From Pseudophaeomoniella oleicola (Eukaryota; Ascomycota; Eurotiomycetes; Phaeomoniellales; Phaeomoniellaceae), in contig QWDQ01000079.1 in NCBI GenBank assembly GCA_003868215.1, positions 1-64,000 on the forward strand: 64,000 nt of DNA. Reading direction: 5' to 3'. The position numbers and the translations under genes were made by a program. This document shows positions 42,156 through 53,770 of this stretch, piece by piece (position 1 is the stretch's first letter; each line of letters starts with the position of its first letter). The notes below the pieces were generated by a model. That model was not told where the DNA came from. It did not search any database and saw only the letters and a program-made list of their open reading frames with translations.

Positions 42156-43079
42156 ATGCCACCTCCATCAGCGCTCGCGATCAAAACCTCTTCCCTCCAA
42201 CGCCTAGTCAAAGAGGAGGCGTCGTATCACAAAGAGCTCTCTCAGCAACAGGCACGGATCGAGAAGTTCGAAGATCAGATCCGAAATGGAACTTTAGGGG
42301 AAGAGGACGAGGCAGAGAAGGGGAATCGAGAGTTTATGTTGGGACAGGAGGTTCGTGAACGCGTTTTCCTCTTTGTTTTTTGCTTTCTATTTTCTGTCTT
42401 CCTCGTACTATTCGTCATTCTTTGCGATGACTGTGGTTTCACTGTTCCATTTGCTGTCACCTGGTTGGGTATCAAAGGAGGTGGCACTTGCAATTCGTTT
42501 TGGGGGCATACAGCAATCTCGAACCTTGGCCTTTTTCGTTAAGGAAAAGGAGAAGGAACGGGCGTGCCTCCCATTCAATATCGAGAAAACCTCATGGTCT
42601 GGCCATATATGGTCTGTGGGACCCCCTCAGGAACAATGAGAGAAACGTGATGCTCAGCAAGTCTACAAATCCTCGAATTCCGCCGAAACCTCCCCAACAG
42701 TTCAATCCAAATCCCCCCAGAGCAGATTCCGTACTCTGCCATCCATCTCCCTCTCAACCCCCTCTCCTTGTCAAATAACTCCCCCTCCGACTAACACTCC
42801 TCCCAACCCCAGAAACGCGCCCTCTCCGAAACCCTCAAAGTTTTCCCGACCCTCCAAACCCGAATCCTGTCCAACATAGAAGCCCTAGAATCCCAACTGG
42901 TACGTTTAACCCACCTCCTTCCCTTTTCTCTCTCCTTTACCACCCTATTGAGACCAAACAAACAGGAAAGTTCCGGTCCGGAGACGAGTGAAGCCGAGAT
43001 TCAAAAGGCGAAGGATGTTCTGGATGAGGCGAAGAAGAGTGCTGCTACTGCTAGCGTTAATGGTAGTACTACGGCTTAG
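42156..43079 (+). CDS. RBL2: tubulin-binding cofactor A
   Basis: Three exons, 42156..42350, 42813..42899 and 42966..43079, encode 131 residues. The sequence (MPPPSALAIKTSSLQRLVKE, YHKELSQQQARIEKFEDQIR, KRALSETLKVFPTLQTRI, IQKAKDVLDEAKKSA) matches the TBCA/Rbl2 family, a three-helix bundle that captures free beta-tubulin and passes it along the tubulin folding pathway. Three heptad-like helices are visible, as expected. The first intron is long for this genome (462 bp) and contains open frames with no family resemblance, while the second is 66 bp. It converges with THOC7, whose stop lies only 248 bp away, so their 3' UTRs may overlap. Confidence 0.92.
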
Positions 43080-43327
43080 GTCAAGGGACGCTATGGCTTA
43101 TGGAAAGTGAAAGCAGAAAGTGAGGAGAGGCGAAGAAGAGCCGAGGGTCTTTCTAGGGCTGGAGTTCGAGTGGTGGAACGGGGAATTTCGATCATGTATT
43201 GGACGATGGGTGGAATGACTACTCGGATAAAGGAAATGGCTAACGCGGAGCGGCTGTATATCTAACATCTGGACTGGCTGCCTACGAAATAGTATACATA
43301 CATACTGCAAAAAGAGAGAAGGGGGTA

Positions 43328-44389
43328 TCATGACACATCCATAGCATCTTCGGCGGCCTTGGCAGCAATAGCTTGCGTCGCCTTCTCCTGTTGCTCCTCT
43401 GACTCGTCGACTTCCCCTTCATCAGCCATGTCCGTGTCTGTATCTGCTGCCGCAGCCGGCGTCGTCTTGTCCGCTGAAGTGGTGGTGTCTTCCTGCCTAT
43501 GATTCGGCGACGCAGCCGTGCTTGATTCTACCTTTCCTGGCGTGAGGGTTCCGCTTCCTTGACCGGACGGGACGTGAAGAGGCGTCTGTCCACCGTCGGG
43601 TCGTGGAGTCCCAACAAAAGATGATCGTCCTTGATGTGATCCTTCGGCATCTTCGCCTTCGTCTTCCATACCTTCCCTTCTCTCGGCTTCTTCCTTTTCG
43701 TCACGGATGAGCCGTCGGAGTCGGTGTCCTTCCTCCAGTAATTTGCCAAACTGCTCTCGTCTTTCGAGCCACGTCTGTGCGTATTGCAGCTTTTCTCGGT
43801 CGAGGTCCTCGATCTCCGACCTTAACTTCTCCAAATTGAGTAGCTGTTCATCGCGTGTGCGTAGTGACTTGTTGCTTGTGATCTTATTTGCCAAATCGTC
43901 GTATGTCTTTCGGATTGCTAACGTTTTTTGTGCTTCCGCTAATTGCACACGCAGTTGCTCTATATTGTCTCGGACTTCCTGCGCGGTCTCCTGTATTTTG
44001 AGCTTCTCTGCTGCGTACCGATCTCGTTCCCGCTCGTTGCTCGCCCGCAGGAACTGCATACGTGCAATGCTACTGTCAAAGGCGGCGAAGTCAAGTTGAA
44101 CATCTTCACGAAATCGTCGAAGCTCATCTTGTTCCTTTGGCTTGGCCACGGAGGTTTCTTCAGCATCGGTATCGGGCGGAGGCGTAGGTAATCTGTTACT
44201 CTGGATGGAGACGGGTGAAGTTGTAGCTAGCAGACGCTTGGTTATTCTTCTGAATTGCTTCTCCTCCACGTTGAGCAGTCGGGCTTTGTGAAGAGCATCT
44301 GGGACAAGTTAGCTACAGGTGTCGAGCAAGTAAATAGGAATGCGCCAACCTTCGCTCGCTTGGTCGAGCAATGAGAACGACGTCGCCAT
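43328..44389 (-). CDS. THOC7: THO complex subunit 7
   Basis: Two exons, complement(43328..44298, 44350..44389), give 336 residues. The start exon supplies MATSFSLLDQASEDALHKAR, followed by LLNVEEKQFRRITKRLL, the characteristic N-terminus of Tho7/Mft1-type proteins. Residues about 60-210 form a long coiled coil (ARMQFLRASNERERDRYAAE, EVRDNIEQLRVQLAEAQKTL), and the C-terminal third is disordered and acidic. THO associates with elongating RNA polymerase II and loads export and packaging factors on nascent mRNA, limiting R-loops. The gene diverges from Elongin A with 787 bp between starts. It converges with tubulin cofactor A. Assignment rests on the N-terminus and coiled coil; confidence is good. 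Confidence 0.85.
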
Positions 44390-45176
44390 TAGCGTGGTCC
44401 TGTCCTACAGAGGGTAGAAGGAGGGTCGTAGTGCGACAATCCGCCGAAACGCGAGACGTATGTTCTGCTGTTCCAGACCTTGATTGCTTCCCACTTGAAA
44501 GAACCACTTCTGCTTCTCGATGGCCCCTAGTCACGTTGCGCTCAAGCTCTCAATTCTTTTCCAGACGTCTCAACAGCCACGCGAAGTCTCAAGTCTTCGG
44601 AAGAATGAGAAAATTGCCTAAGTTTGTGGTTGTCGGAATGGTAGAAGGAGTATACTCTAGGATGAGGCCGAAATTAGTGAAGCTCGATGAAATGGAATGT
44701 GGCGCCTGAGTGAGTGACAAGCCTTCGAATATTCGAGTCGGGATTGCTATCAAAGAAAGGTATCTTGTCTGGTCCAGGTACAGTAAAACCTTGGCGCATT
44801 GGTTAATCAGATCCCCGGGGCCACACACTCCACATCGTCGCTGAAAGAAAGCGCTTGCCCTGAAAGCGAAGGCCGATAAGGCTGGAGTTACTTACTGATT
44901 ATTATTGTGGATAGACGTCAGCGCCGAGATCTTGTCCCTTACGATTCACTCACTAATATAACAATGCATGTTTGAATAAGTTGCTTTTCTATTGTCCCTT
45001 TGCTGCGCTCTTCACATTCTCACTTCTTGTGAGGACTGATGCTATAAATGCTACCTTATCACGACATGTTGTCTCATCTGTGGTCATGTCATAGCTAAGA
45101 TCGGTGCTACAACTCACGATCTGTTTGGTCCTTTGACGCATTGGCCGCTTGTGCTTTCTGTTGCTTCCCATACATC
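44390..45176. other. divergent promoter of THOC7 and ELA1
   Basis: 0.79 kb between two start codons pointing away from each other, so both promoters are here. No further gene is seen; frames inside are shadows without family resemblance. Confidence 0.6.
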
Positions 45177-46381
45177 ATGCCAGCCAGGACGCTGAAGCAG
45201 CTGGCGGAGAGGGCTTGCATAAAAGGTCTCAGAGGTATGAAAGGATGTCAAGTTACCCTGAAACCGCCTCTGACCACGACAGGAATTACCGATATTGGCG
45301 AAATACCTTACGAAATGATCCGTCCAGTGCTTTTACGAATCCAGAGTCCGGAACAGTTGGTGAGACACGGAATTCCTAATAACCGACTTTGACTGATCGG
45401 ACCCCCAAGATTCAATTGGAAACTAATTGCCCTCAACTTCTGGGCGAAGATGCTGAAATCTGGCGCGAGTTCATAAAGCGCGATATCCCAAGCTGGGAGT
45501 CAAAGCCGCACGAACCAAGTGATCCTGCAAACTGGTCGAAGGTCTATCGCAAACTGAAGCGTGAAGCCGAAAAGGAGGAAAAGCAATCGGCTTTGAAACT
45601 TAAAGCAGCCTATGATTCGATCAAGAATGAGAAGGATCAAAAGGTCGCCCAAATTGTAAGCAGGGCCAAATTGCCTGCTCGACGTCCGACATCACAGCAG
45701 ATGGCTAGCGCAAAATATTACGGTATCCCGTCCCAGATCAGGCGGCCGGGTGGTAGCAGTGGTATCAGCAACAAGAAGATGGCAGTCCCAATGCACGAAT
45801 TGAAGAAGCGGACCACGCAGATCATAAAGCCACCGGCTGGCTTCGTAGCGGACCAAAAGCGAAAAGCTGATGCCCTTCGCCTTCAACAAGCCCGGCAATC
45901 TGCACCACCACCACCACCAACTGCTTTATCCAGGCCTCCTGCCGGGTCTTACAATACAACGCAACGAACCTCAACTGCTCGCCCATCCCAAGATTTGAAA
46001 GACAGAGAAGCCCGCCTCCGAGCTCTAACTCAAGGTAGTCATCCACCACCGGCGTCTTCTTCTTCTGATCGAACCCGATCTCCCGTGTCCAGCACTTCCT
46101 CACCCTCCTCCTCCAAGCGACCCCCACTAGACAGACCTCCCCCATCTTCCACGACCTCATTACTCAAACGGACACTCGACACGGTCTCCTCCTCTGGTAG
46201 CTCGACGGTCCAACAATCGCCTTCGAAAAAGCGCAGAGTGACCACCGGGCCTGCCAGTATCTCGAGGAGGAATGTGGATTCTTCTACAACTTCTCGGCAG
46301 CGGCAACCGGCGGTAGATTCAAAACCGAGGGCAGCACGCCATGGTGACGAAAGTGACGATGGACTTGATGACTTATTTTGA
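45177..46381 (+). CDS. ELA1: Elongin A-like protein
   Basis: Three exons, 45177..45234, 45283..45359 and 45410..46381, give 368 residues. The N-terminal Elongin-A domain is MPARTLKQLAERACIKGLRG, ITDIGEIPYEMIRPVLLRIQ, SPEQLIQLETNCPQL and EIWREFIKRDIPSW, which binds Elongin C and resembles an F-box. In yeast the Ela1-Elc1-Cul3 ligase polyubiquitinates Rpb1 of RNA polymerase II stalled at DNA damage. The rest is basic, Ser/Pro-rich and ends in an acidic tail (DESDDGLDDLF). The first intron is 48 nt, a multiple of three, and has no stop, so its retention would give a protein 16 residues longer; the spliced form restores the family spacing. It is 896 bp from the convergent NEDD8 gene. Confidence 0.88.
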
Positions 46382-47276
46382 TATTTTGTTTCCTGGTATG
46401 GTACAAAAAAAATCGGAAATTTTGTTTTTGGGGGTCTTTGATGGGAGGTTTATCTGGGAGAACGAACGTCTTTGTGGGAATTGTAACTTGGGGTTGAACG
46501 GACGGGTTTTACATACATACATACATACCATGGACCTTTGTTTATGCAAATTTTCATGGCGTAACTACCTAGGTAGCTACACAATGTCAATGGTCATCCT
46601 TGCATGTCTTGTCATTTCATGAATGGATAAATTGACGTTTCTTTCCATTTGATGAATGGATAAATCCACGTTTCTTCATCTAAGGATTGAACAACTTGTG
46701 ACGGCGTAACGTTAAGTAGGGGGGTTTTCCTTTGGAGGGAGCCTTGGATTCGGTTTGCCAATTGTATAATTTAATTTTGCTTTCATTACCTATCTACATA
46801 ACTTAGAATAGGGGGGATCCGGACGGTCATGGTTTTGGGGGAAGGAGAGGGGGGTGGACATCGGGCTGTGTTGTGCTGTGTTGCTGTGTGTGTGTGGGAA
46901 GGTAGATATGTAAGTAAGATGTTTGATTAAAACTGGACAGAACGCTTGAATATCGATTGCGTGAGGTGTGAAGGCGTGGTTCGGCTGCTGGTAGGTAGGC
47001 TCCTCCAAAGAAAGGGATTGTTGGGAGGGTTTGGATATCGTAGCCGTCTGCGATTGAACGACAAGACGAGTGCGTATTCGCTTGATAGACTCTTGCCCAT
47101 ACTAAGAGATTTCCATCGTGCCCCCTTGTAAGAGATTTGTACTGTACTCTTCGGTTCTATTTTGCAGAAGTTGTAGGGTATGACATTGTTTTCAGTCTCC
47201 CTCTTGATCCGCCATGACCGTGATCCGGGACAGACTCGAGGTTCCAGTAGGATAAGCCCGTACCTTCCCGCCATGC
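46382..47276. other. convergent 3' UTR region
   Basis: 0.9 kb between the ends of ELA1 (+) and RUB1 (-). Contains a CATA tetranucleotide run (about 46511-46528), one copy of the CTACCTAGGTAG palindrome (46565-46576), a duplicated GATGAATGGATAAAT-type segment near 46619-46665, and a GT run on the + strand near 46880. No gene is seen. Confidence 0.6.
46565..46576. repeat. TACCTAGGTA palindrome, copy 1
   Basis: The 12-bp CTACCTAGGTAG is a perfect palindrome with core TACCTAGGTA. The same core occurs at three other places in the window (51404, 62994, 63400), always between genes. Confidence 0.9.
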
Positions 47277-47865
47277 TCATTGTCCACCTCTCAGAGCAAG
47301 GACGAGATGTAGAGTGTTTCCTCCTTCGAGATTGTATTCGGCGGCAGTTTTATCGTCGGCCCTGCGTTTGGCGCGTTGTCAGTCTCTTATCGGTATCGCA
47401 GAACGTCCGCGGAGTATGTTTGATAATGTGAAGCGGCGGCGATGTGAATGGTATGTATAGGGAAGAACGTCTTAGACGTACATTTGCTTTCCTCCGTAGA
47501 TCAACCTCTGTTGGACGGGTGGGATGCCTTCCTTTTCTTCGACACGTTCCTTGATTCTCGAGACCTGTTGCGATTACCAGAGGTTAGCAATCATGCGGTA
47601 TACATGTATACTGGTTAATGCGCAGATGATTTTGATGTAGAGCTTGAGAAAGACAATCGATATGTTGGACTGGCTAGTCGGGTGAAGCGCATGAGAAAGG
47701 TGGAAGGGGAATTTGATGTACGGACCTTATAATCTGGCTCGATATCGAGTTCGATCTCTTTGCCTGTGAGGGTACGGACTCTGTGTCATAACAGTTAGCC
47801 TCTGTATATGATTCTTGCTGTCCGAGCTATCAGGCTGTCGTGGTGTAGACTCACTTGATCAACAT
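47277..47865 (-). CDS. RUB1: NEDD8 ubiquitin-like modifier
   Basis: Four exons, complement(47277..47361, 47482..47564, 47726..47780, 47855..47865), give 77 residues with exact phases. The protein starts [20 protein letters not shown] and has [20 protein letters not shown] and [11 protein letters not shown], plainly NEDD8 and not ubiquitin. It carries a single-residue tail (Gln77) after the Gly75-Gly76 that must be removed by a NEDD8 protease before conjugation. NEDD8 is attached to cullins by the Uba3/Ubc12 pathway and activates cullin-RING ligases. The first coding exon is only 11 nt, so the gene is easily missed by length-based gene calling. Alanine 72 (the residue before RGG that in ubiquitin is Arg) is present, the discriminating residue for the NEDD8 E1. 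Confidence 0.95.
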
Positions 47866-48734
47866 CCTGACGGCGTTGCTAGTCGCGGGGTAAGTGAAAT
47901 GGAGGGGCTACGAATGTCCCGGAAGAAGAATTGTGAAGCTTGTAGATCGAGCAATATGGGGAACGGTACAATCCCTTGTTGGATGTTGGAAGTGCAACAG
48001 AGGGAGGTGACACGAGTAATGCGACAGTGGTAAAGGCACGTTTTCAGGATTCGTGATAAGAATGTCGTTTGTCTAGGTGTAGGTTGATTTTGTCATCATA
48101 CCTTACCTACGATGCTCTACACATTGATCGGATTACATAAGTAGCAAATCCGGCCGATTCAGGGTCCTCGATAACGAACCTCGGATTGATCCTATCACTT
48201 TGACTGTGGTTGAGATTCACTGCGGTCTCTGGCTGGATTATTGAATCTGTTGGCACACGCTCTGCTACTTCTCTCAAACCGAATTTCTCTTATCGATGTA
48301 TACACCATAGGCTCGTGATGACCGCCGCAGCGTCAGTCCTTCATCAATACACTACTAGCTTGTACCTCGTTCTCGTGATGTGCATTTCACAAGAGATTAT
48401 ATAGCTACACATGCTCCCAAAGTGCAAAGTCAGGAGTGGGCGCCTTCTTGAGACTTTGCTTGCGCGTAGGTCGTGGCTTCTCTTATATAGTTTGTATAGT
48501 AAGTTGCCGTGGACATCGCAAAACATAATGTATTCTCGTAGTCGAAGCATCTCGCGATGTTTGCGGCTAAGATACCCATTACGGAAACCTTTCCGATCTT
48601 TCGTACTTTCGGAATATATACCATCCCATCTCTTTCCTAGAATCTGTCTCAATCTATGAAACCCAATTGCCTAAGCCTGTCTGCTTCATCTGTAGAATAA
48701 GCCGATTATCTGGGAAGAAACCAGAAGCCGAGAC
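47866..48734. other. divergent promoter of RUB1 and the 2H phosphoesterase
   Basis: 0.87 kb between two divergent starts. No other gene, repeat or RNA gene is seen. Confidence 0.6.
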
Positions 48735-50170
48735 ATGGCAGCCATTGCTTATGAGGATTTCTCTGGCGGCGGAGGCCGAACAACAACGACGACAGATAAC
48801 CCATTCGATGTCCTGATAGAATCTTGCAATGATGACGCTGTAAGTTGAAGACACATAGTCTAGAGCTCCCTTAAAGAATATGTTTCATACACCTCTCCCA
48901 CCTTTCCCTGCAGACCTGCTTTCCAATCCTTTCCGTCTTCTGTTTTTCTATACACATATGTTACAGTATCACTCGAAGAGTCATCTCCTTGCGAACCGAC
49001 ACATACACACCATACCCAGCCAGTCACATAAATGATCGCTAACAATCCCGGTCCTCTCAACAGGCCAAAATTCAATCTCGTTATGAAGCCCACCGTACAG
49101 CCCGCAACAAACAGCAAGAAACCTTGATCCTGAACCCCGAAAAGTTTGATGGCTGGAAACTCGATCCTGTACTCGTCAAGTTGGACGGGCCGCGGAAGGA
49201 TCCAGAGTTCACGGATCCGAGGCACTGCTTGGTGTTGTGGGCAAGGCCGTCGAGGAGGGTTAGGGAGCTTGTTGGAATGGTTCAGGAGAGGTTGGAGAAG
49301 CTCGCGCCTAGTATGTTGTTTTTCTTTCTCCCTTTCTCTATCCTTGAAATTTTTGTTCCTTGGGAGTTAGGATTGTCTGGAGAGGAGATGGGGAGAGGCC
49401 GCTTGTCTAGAAGTGTTGATGTTGTTTCAATCTCTGCTCTCTCATACCTGTTATCACTCCCATTACATTATGACCAGCGATAGACATGTTGCAAGATGGC
49501 TTTGATCACACGAGGAGCTATCTAACTCCCGTCTTCTCAAGGAATATGGATCATGCCACCCGACTGTCTTCATATGACCGCCCTAGAACTCGCACACTCC
49601 AAAACCGCATCCGAGATCCAAACGCTCGTCGACAAAGTCCTCCCCCACATCTCCACCATCACAGACCACCCATCCCACCACCACACCCGCCTCATCAAAC
49701 CCCTCCTATCCTTCGACGCCGCCGCCCTAGCCCTCAGCTTTAGCCCCGCCGCCACCGGCCACGACGCAGCATACACCTACCACCACCTCCGCCGCGACCT
49801 GCACCGCCTCTGCAGCGACGCTGGCGTACAGATCTCATCACGCTACATCGTCCCCTCCGCCCACCTCACTGTCGCACGCTTCAACTCCCCCAACGTCTTT
49901 GCGCAGGGCGACGAACTAGACGGGAATGTCGCGCTCGATCTCTCGTTGCGTACGCGCTGGATCGAAGAGATCAACGCTATCAACCAGTGGCTTGTACGCG
50001 AGTATTGGCCCAAGGAGGGGAACGAGAATGGAACGGTTTCGGTGGTTGGTGCTGGTGCTGGTGGTGGGGGAATGGAGTGGATCGTGGGAGAGGAAAGGGG
50101 ATTGGATTTTCGGAGGGGAACGTTGTGGTATGGGGGTGGGGAGAGTGTTTGGATTGGGAAGGGGTTCTGA
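48735..50170 (+). CDS. 2H phosphoesterase (AKAP7/LigT-like)
   Basis: Three exons, 48735..48839, 49064..49310 and 49542..50170, give 326 residues. The paired active-site motifs are H128-M-T130 (PPDCLHMTALELAHS) and H225-L-T227 (SAHLTVARFNS), which define the 2H superfamily of cyclic phosphodiesterases and RNA-end enzymes related to LigT and the AKAP7 central domain. The N-terminal 117 residues (RYEAHRTARNKQQETLILNP, DPVLVKLDGP) carry the first strand-helix part of the fold. A Gly-rich insert (about 293-299) and an unusual G-rich 3' end follow. In other organisms such proteins hydrolyse cyclic phosphates in RNA or 2',5'-oligoadenylates; here the substrate is inferred only. Coding composition changes sharply from C-rich to G-rich within exon 3. 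Confidence 0.85.
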
Positions 50171-51403
50171 GAGAGCGTGATCTTATTATGGGTTGGACTG
50201 TATATGTAGGATGAGAATTTATGGAAAACATCTGGCTTAAAAAGGTGTTTTTTTCACTAACTACACCTTTTGCTTTTGCACATATAGACATAAATACCAG
50301 AGTTTAAAAGAGGACGTGCGATCTCGAAATCTTTTAAGACGTAGACCAACCAGATGTACCAGACACAGAAGGTACCCAGAATGAAGTGGTCTTCGAAAGA
50401 GAAGAGAGCAGGAAGGGAAGGGAAGGGAAGGGAAAAAGGCGTTGTACCTCAACGGTCGGTAGATTTGATACCTCAGGTAAACAGGTATGTATGCTCTCTG
50501 ACTATATGGACAGGGGACATATTGTGTTGCTCCTCTATCCCAAGCCTGAGTCTCCTCGACTTACCTGCCTCCTGTTTGTTTTCGAGCCGATAAAAGGGGC
50601 TCCCAAGACGTCGTATTATTAACAGATGGACTATGGAGGAACGTTGAATTAGCCGAAGGCCGATAAAGAATGTCCCGTTCAAAAAGCATTGATCGACTCC
50701 TTGTATACAACTAGAGCGCGCACATTGGTATGGCCAATACGCAGTCAGTCTGCTGTGGTGATGTATCCACTCGGCTCTAGCCTGCATAGCGAACTGCTTC
50801 TTGCGGAAACCGAGGTAATCTATAATAGATTGCGGACGGAGAACACTGGAAGGAGGCACTGTTCCTGGATGTACAGTCCAGCTTAGCAAGGAATGGCAAT
50901 GCATTATTAAAACTCGCTTAGATTCCCAGTGGTCTAGACTGCTGCATTCGGACGGAAATTTGTCTCTAACGTTAGCTGTTGTTGATGATGAATCTTGACC
51001 TGCGGAAGGTCGATCGCTAGTTGCAACAGAAAGTGTTTGTACTATACGGAGGACTGTAGATGCAGGTTTTGAACATGACGATCCTTGATGGCGTTGCTGA
51101 ACTTCAACGTTTTCCGAGCACAAAGGAAGGAGGGAAGCTGGTCAGATCTCAAATATCAGATCCTACCTACTACGTATTATGTAATAGTTGTGGCGTAATA
51201 ATCGTTCCGCCTTGGTTCCTTGTCAATGGCATTGTTCAACTTTGTGGTTCCTGACTTTGCCCTAAAATAGTTAAGGCCAAGTTCCACAGGCGTCCCGCTG
51301 AGTCGGAAACAATAAGCAAAGACCAAGAGCCTAAAGACCCAAAGATCCGAGGGATTTGGGGGAACCCGCAAGTCTGGATAAAGAGACCATCGTACCTATT
51401 AGA

Positions 51404-51413
51404 TACCTAGGTA
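51404..51413. repeat. TACCTAGGTA palindrome, copy 2
   Basis: Exact 10-bp palindrome in the gene-poor region, same core as copies at 46565, 62994 and 63400. Confidence 0.9.
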
Positions 51414-52297
51414 GTCTTCCATAATGGATTGGCTCTATACCCCTCTAACTTACATTACGCCACGCCCAAATACAATATCTTATGCTGATTATCTAGATGG
51501 TGTCAGTGGCTGATATTTATCCTGATAGTGTCCTTTACTCATCGTCAGCCTTCGGGAGCTAGTTTCTCCCTTCTCTTGATGGTATTCGACCCGAACCACG
51601 TAATCGGGAATAATTGATGTCGACGTCTGAATCCGATGGAGAGGAAGTAACCATGAGTTGATGTGTTTTAGAAACTATCGACCAATAGCTGCGTTGTAAG
51701 CGAACGAAAAGATGGTGATGGAGAATTCTTAAGATGTGCTCCATGTCAATAGCTGACAAGGATTTACAATTGTATCTAATATTTCCGTCTACGTGTTCGG
51801 GATGAAAAGGCATTCATTGCCTCTCGCGTAACTTATTGTGACTTAGGGAGTCCCGAAGGGGTGAAATGACCAATTGACCGGATGAGACGGTGACTGTAAT
51901 TCATCAAAGAACACAGATAGAGAAACATGCACGCCGGGGACATCGACCATTTGGCCGTTTAAGCGAGGGGGAATATTACCACGATGTAGAATGTTTTCGA
52001 GGAGCTTCCGAGTCCCTGCACAAACGAACGCTACATTGGAGAGTCTTCGAAGCGAGTGAAAGTGACCCTGAATGCCATGCTTCTCAGCCGTCCCCCGTCG
52101 TCCTGTCCAGTATCACAATAACTGTGACACGGAATCTAGGTACGGCACCATATGGTGATGATATGAGCTGATCTCTCTATGACGGTGAAACTTCTCTTAC
52201 GGGACTCTTAGATGAATCGTTCTTAGCCGAGGTCTGCGTTTTGACTGATAGGAATCTAGATGACAGGAAGAAGGTGACATTCCCCTATATAGCGTTT

Positions 52298-52319
52298 CTA
52301 CTGGAGATCTACTGGAGAT
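52298..52319. repeat. 11-bp tandem duplication
   Basis: CTACTGGAGAT occurs twice in direct succession. Confidence 0.9.
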
Positions 52320-52653
52320 CAAACGTTTCATACGATCTAATGAGATGGTCTCTGACCTTTTGTCGGGTTGACCATCCGTCCCACGGCTCGATCAAGGAGA
52401 AACAAGTAAGATAGTATATATCGTACATCTACATCTACACCCAAACAATGTTGCCGCTGAACATTGCCACCAGCATGGGTTAAACAAGCGAGGTGATTCC
52501 GTTCGTCGATCATTCATCTCGATTCGATATTGTACGCTGTATGGAAGTTGAAGTTGGGGGACGAGGGGAGCTTGCTGGAGACACCTCGTATTCGCAGTCG
52601 TCTCATGCAGTAGTCCTCTATAGGGATCAAGAAGCTAGCGCACGAGTACCGTA

Positions 52654-52665
52654 CGTAGTACTACG
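52654..52665. repeat. 12-bp palindrome CGTAGTACTACG
   Basis: Perfect palindrome built from the same TAC/GTA units as the one at 52841 and at 8566. Confidence 0.85.
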
Positions 52666-52840
52666 GTAGTAGTTATGGCCAAAAGGAGTCGCGCGGTCTC
52701 ATCAAATAGACTCGCTTAGATACGTGATCGCCGGAATCGTTTCTTCAGAGGGAAAATGGCGAGCCGCACGATAATAAGCGACGATTGTGGTAGGCTATGG
52801 GTTCTGGGAAAACCACGTAGCACCGTAGACGATTGATGTG

Positions 52841-52852
52841 TACTACGTAGTA
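52841..52852. repeat. 12-bp palindrome TACTACGTAGTA
   Basis: Perfect palindrome; it is the core of the 18-bp palindrome at 8566-8583. Confidence 0.9.
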
Positions 52853-53141
52853 AAATGCTGTGTGGTGTGTAGCCGCGCCATCTACTGAGCGTGACGATGT
52901 GGGCTTTCTTCTCTTTGGCTTCGTTTCACCGTTTCACGCCGACCAAGACCGTCAAGCCGAAAACAAGCGAAACGATAGCGCCAAGAACGGAAAGCTGCGA
53001 AACGGTAGGCCAATCCCTGCCGTTGACTCGGCGTCTGCACTAGAGTTACAGTGCATGACCTGACCTGGTCAAGATAATTACTCCAGAGTACGTACGCACA
53101 GTGATTCGGATTCACCGAGGGAAAAGAAAGGAGAAGGGAGC

Positions 53142-53184
53142 CTGGAGACTGGAGACTGGGGGCTGAAGACTGAAGACTGGAGAT
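53142..53184. repeat. degenerate CTGRAGA tandem repeat
   Basis: About five heptamer-like units (CTGGAGA, CTGAAGA) in a row. Confidence 0.8.
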
Positions 53185-53523
53185 AACCGTCAATACAATG
53201 CTGAAGCATTTTTGATCCCCAGCATTCTAGGGGTAGGCAGGCGCCTGGAATGTCCAAAGCCCAAATTGATTTTCTGTCTCAGGTACGGGTCAAGTCAATA
53301 CTACATCGTGGACTGCCTCTCCCGACACGTCACAATTGACCTTTTTTCGCTAGCCACGATGGTGACTTGGCAAGTAAAAGTAGGAGCCTATGAAGACGAC
53401 GGTACCGAAAGAGGTTGTTGAGTCACCACTTCAGGCAAATCCATAAACACCGATTCGATGAGCCTTCCTCTGCTAAAATACCTACCTAAGTTACTAAATA
53501 CTAACGTTACCTCGGTATGGTCT

Positions 53524-53541
53524 GGTCTGTTCGGTCTGTTC
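53524..53541. repeat. 9-bp tandem duplication
   Basis: GGTCTGTTC occurs twice in direct succession. Confidence 0.85.
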
Positions 53542-53552
53542 CTAAATTTCTA

Positions 53553-53582
53553 CTGCTCAGCGGCTGCTCAGCGGCTGCTCGG
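53553..53582. repeat. 11-bp tandem repeat
   Basis: CTGCTCAGCGG occurs twice, followed by a truncated third unit. Confidence 0.85.
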
Positions 53583-53728
53583 CTCCAGGGACTCCACTAC
53601 CTACCGTAGTACAACACACATTTGGACTGCTGTCATCCATACAGCTCACCCGGATAGGACTATGGTACCATCTTACAGTACATACTACAGTATCATCTAC
53701 TACGTGCCTAAGTATCTCGCCATTCTCG

Positions 53729-53770
53729 CATGCTCATGCACATGCTCATGCTCATGCTCATGCCCATGCC
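53729..53770. repeat. hexanucleotide (CATGCT) tandem repeat
   Basis: About seven near-perfect units of CATGCT/CATGCA/CATGCC. Confidence 0.9.

Noticed and set aside
42351-42812. Separate gene inside the long first intron of tubulin cofactor A
   Set aside because: The frames there are short, hydrophobic and unlike any family; the flanking exons splice cleanly across.
50473-51123. 216-codon minus-strand open frame
   Set aside because: No family resemblance, odd composition with no ordered pattern, overlaps repeat-rich DNA; length alone does not support it.
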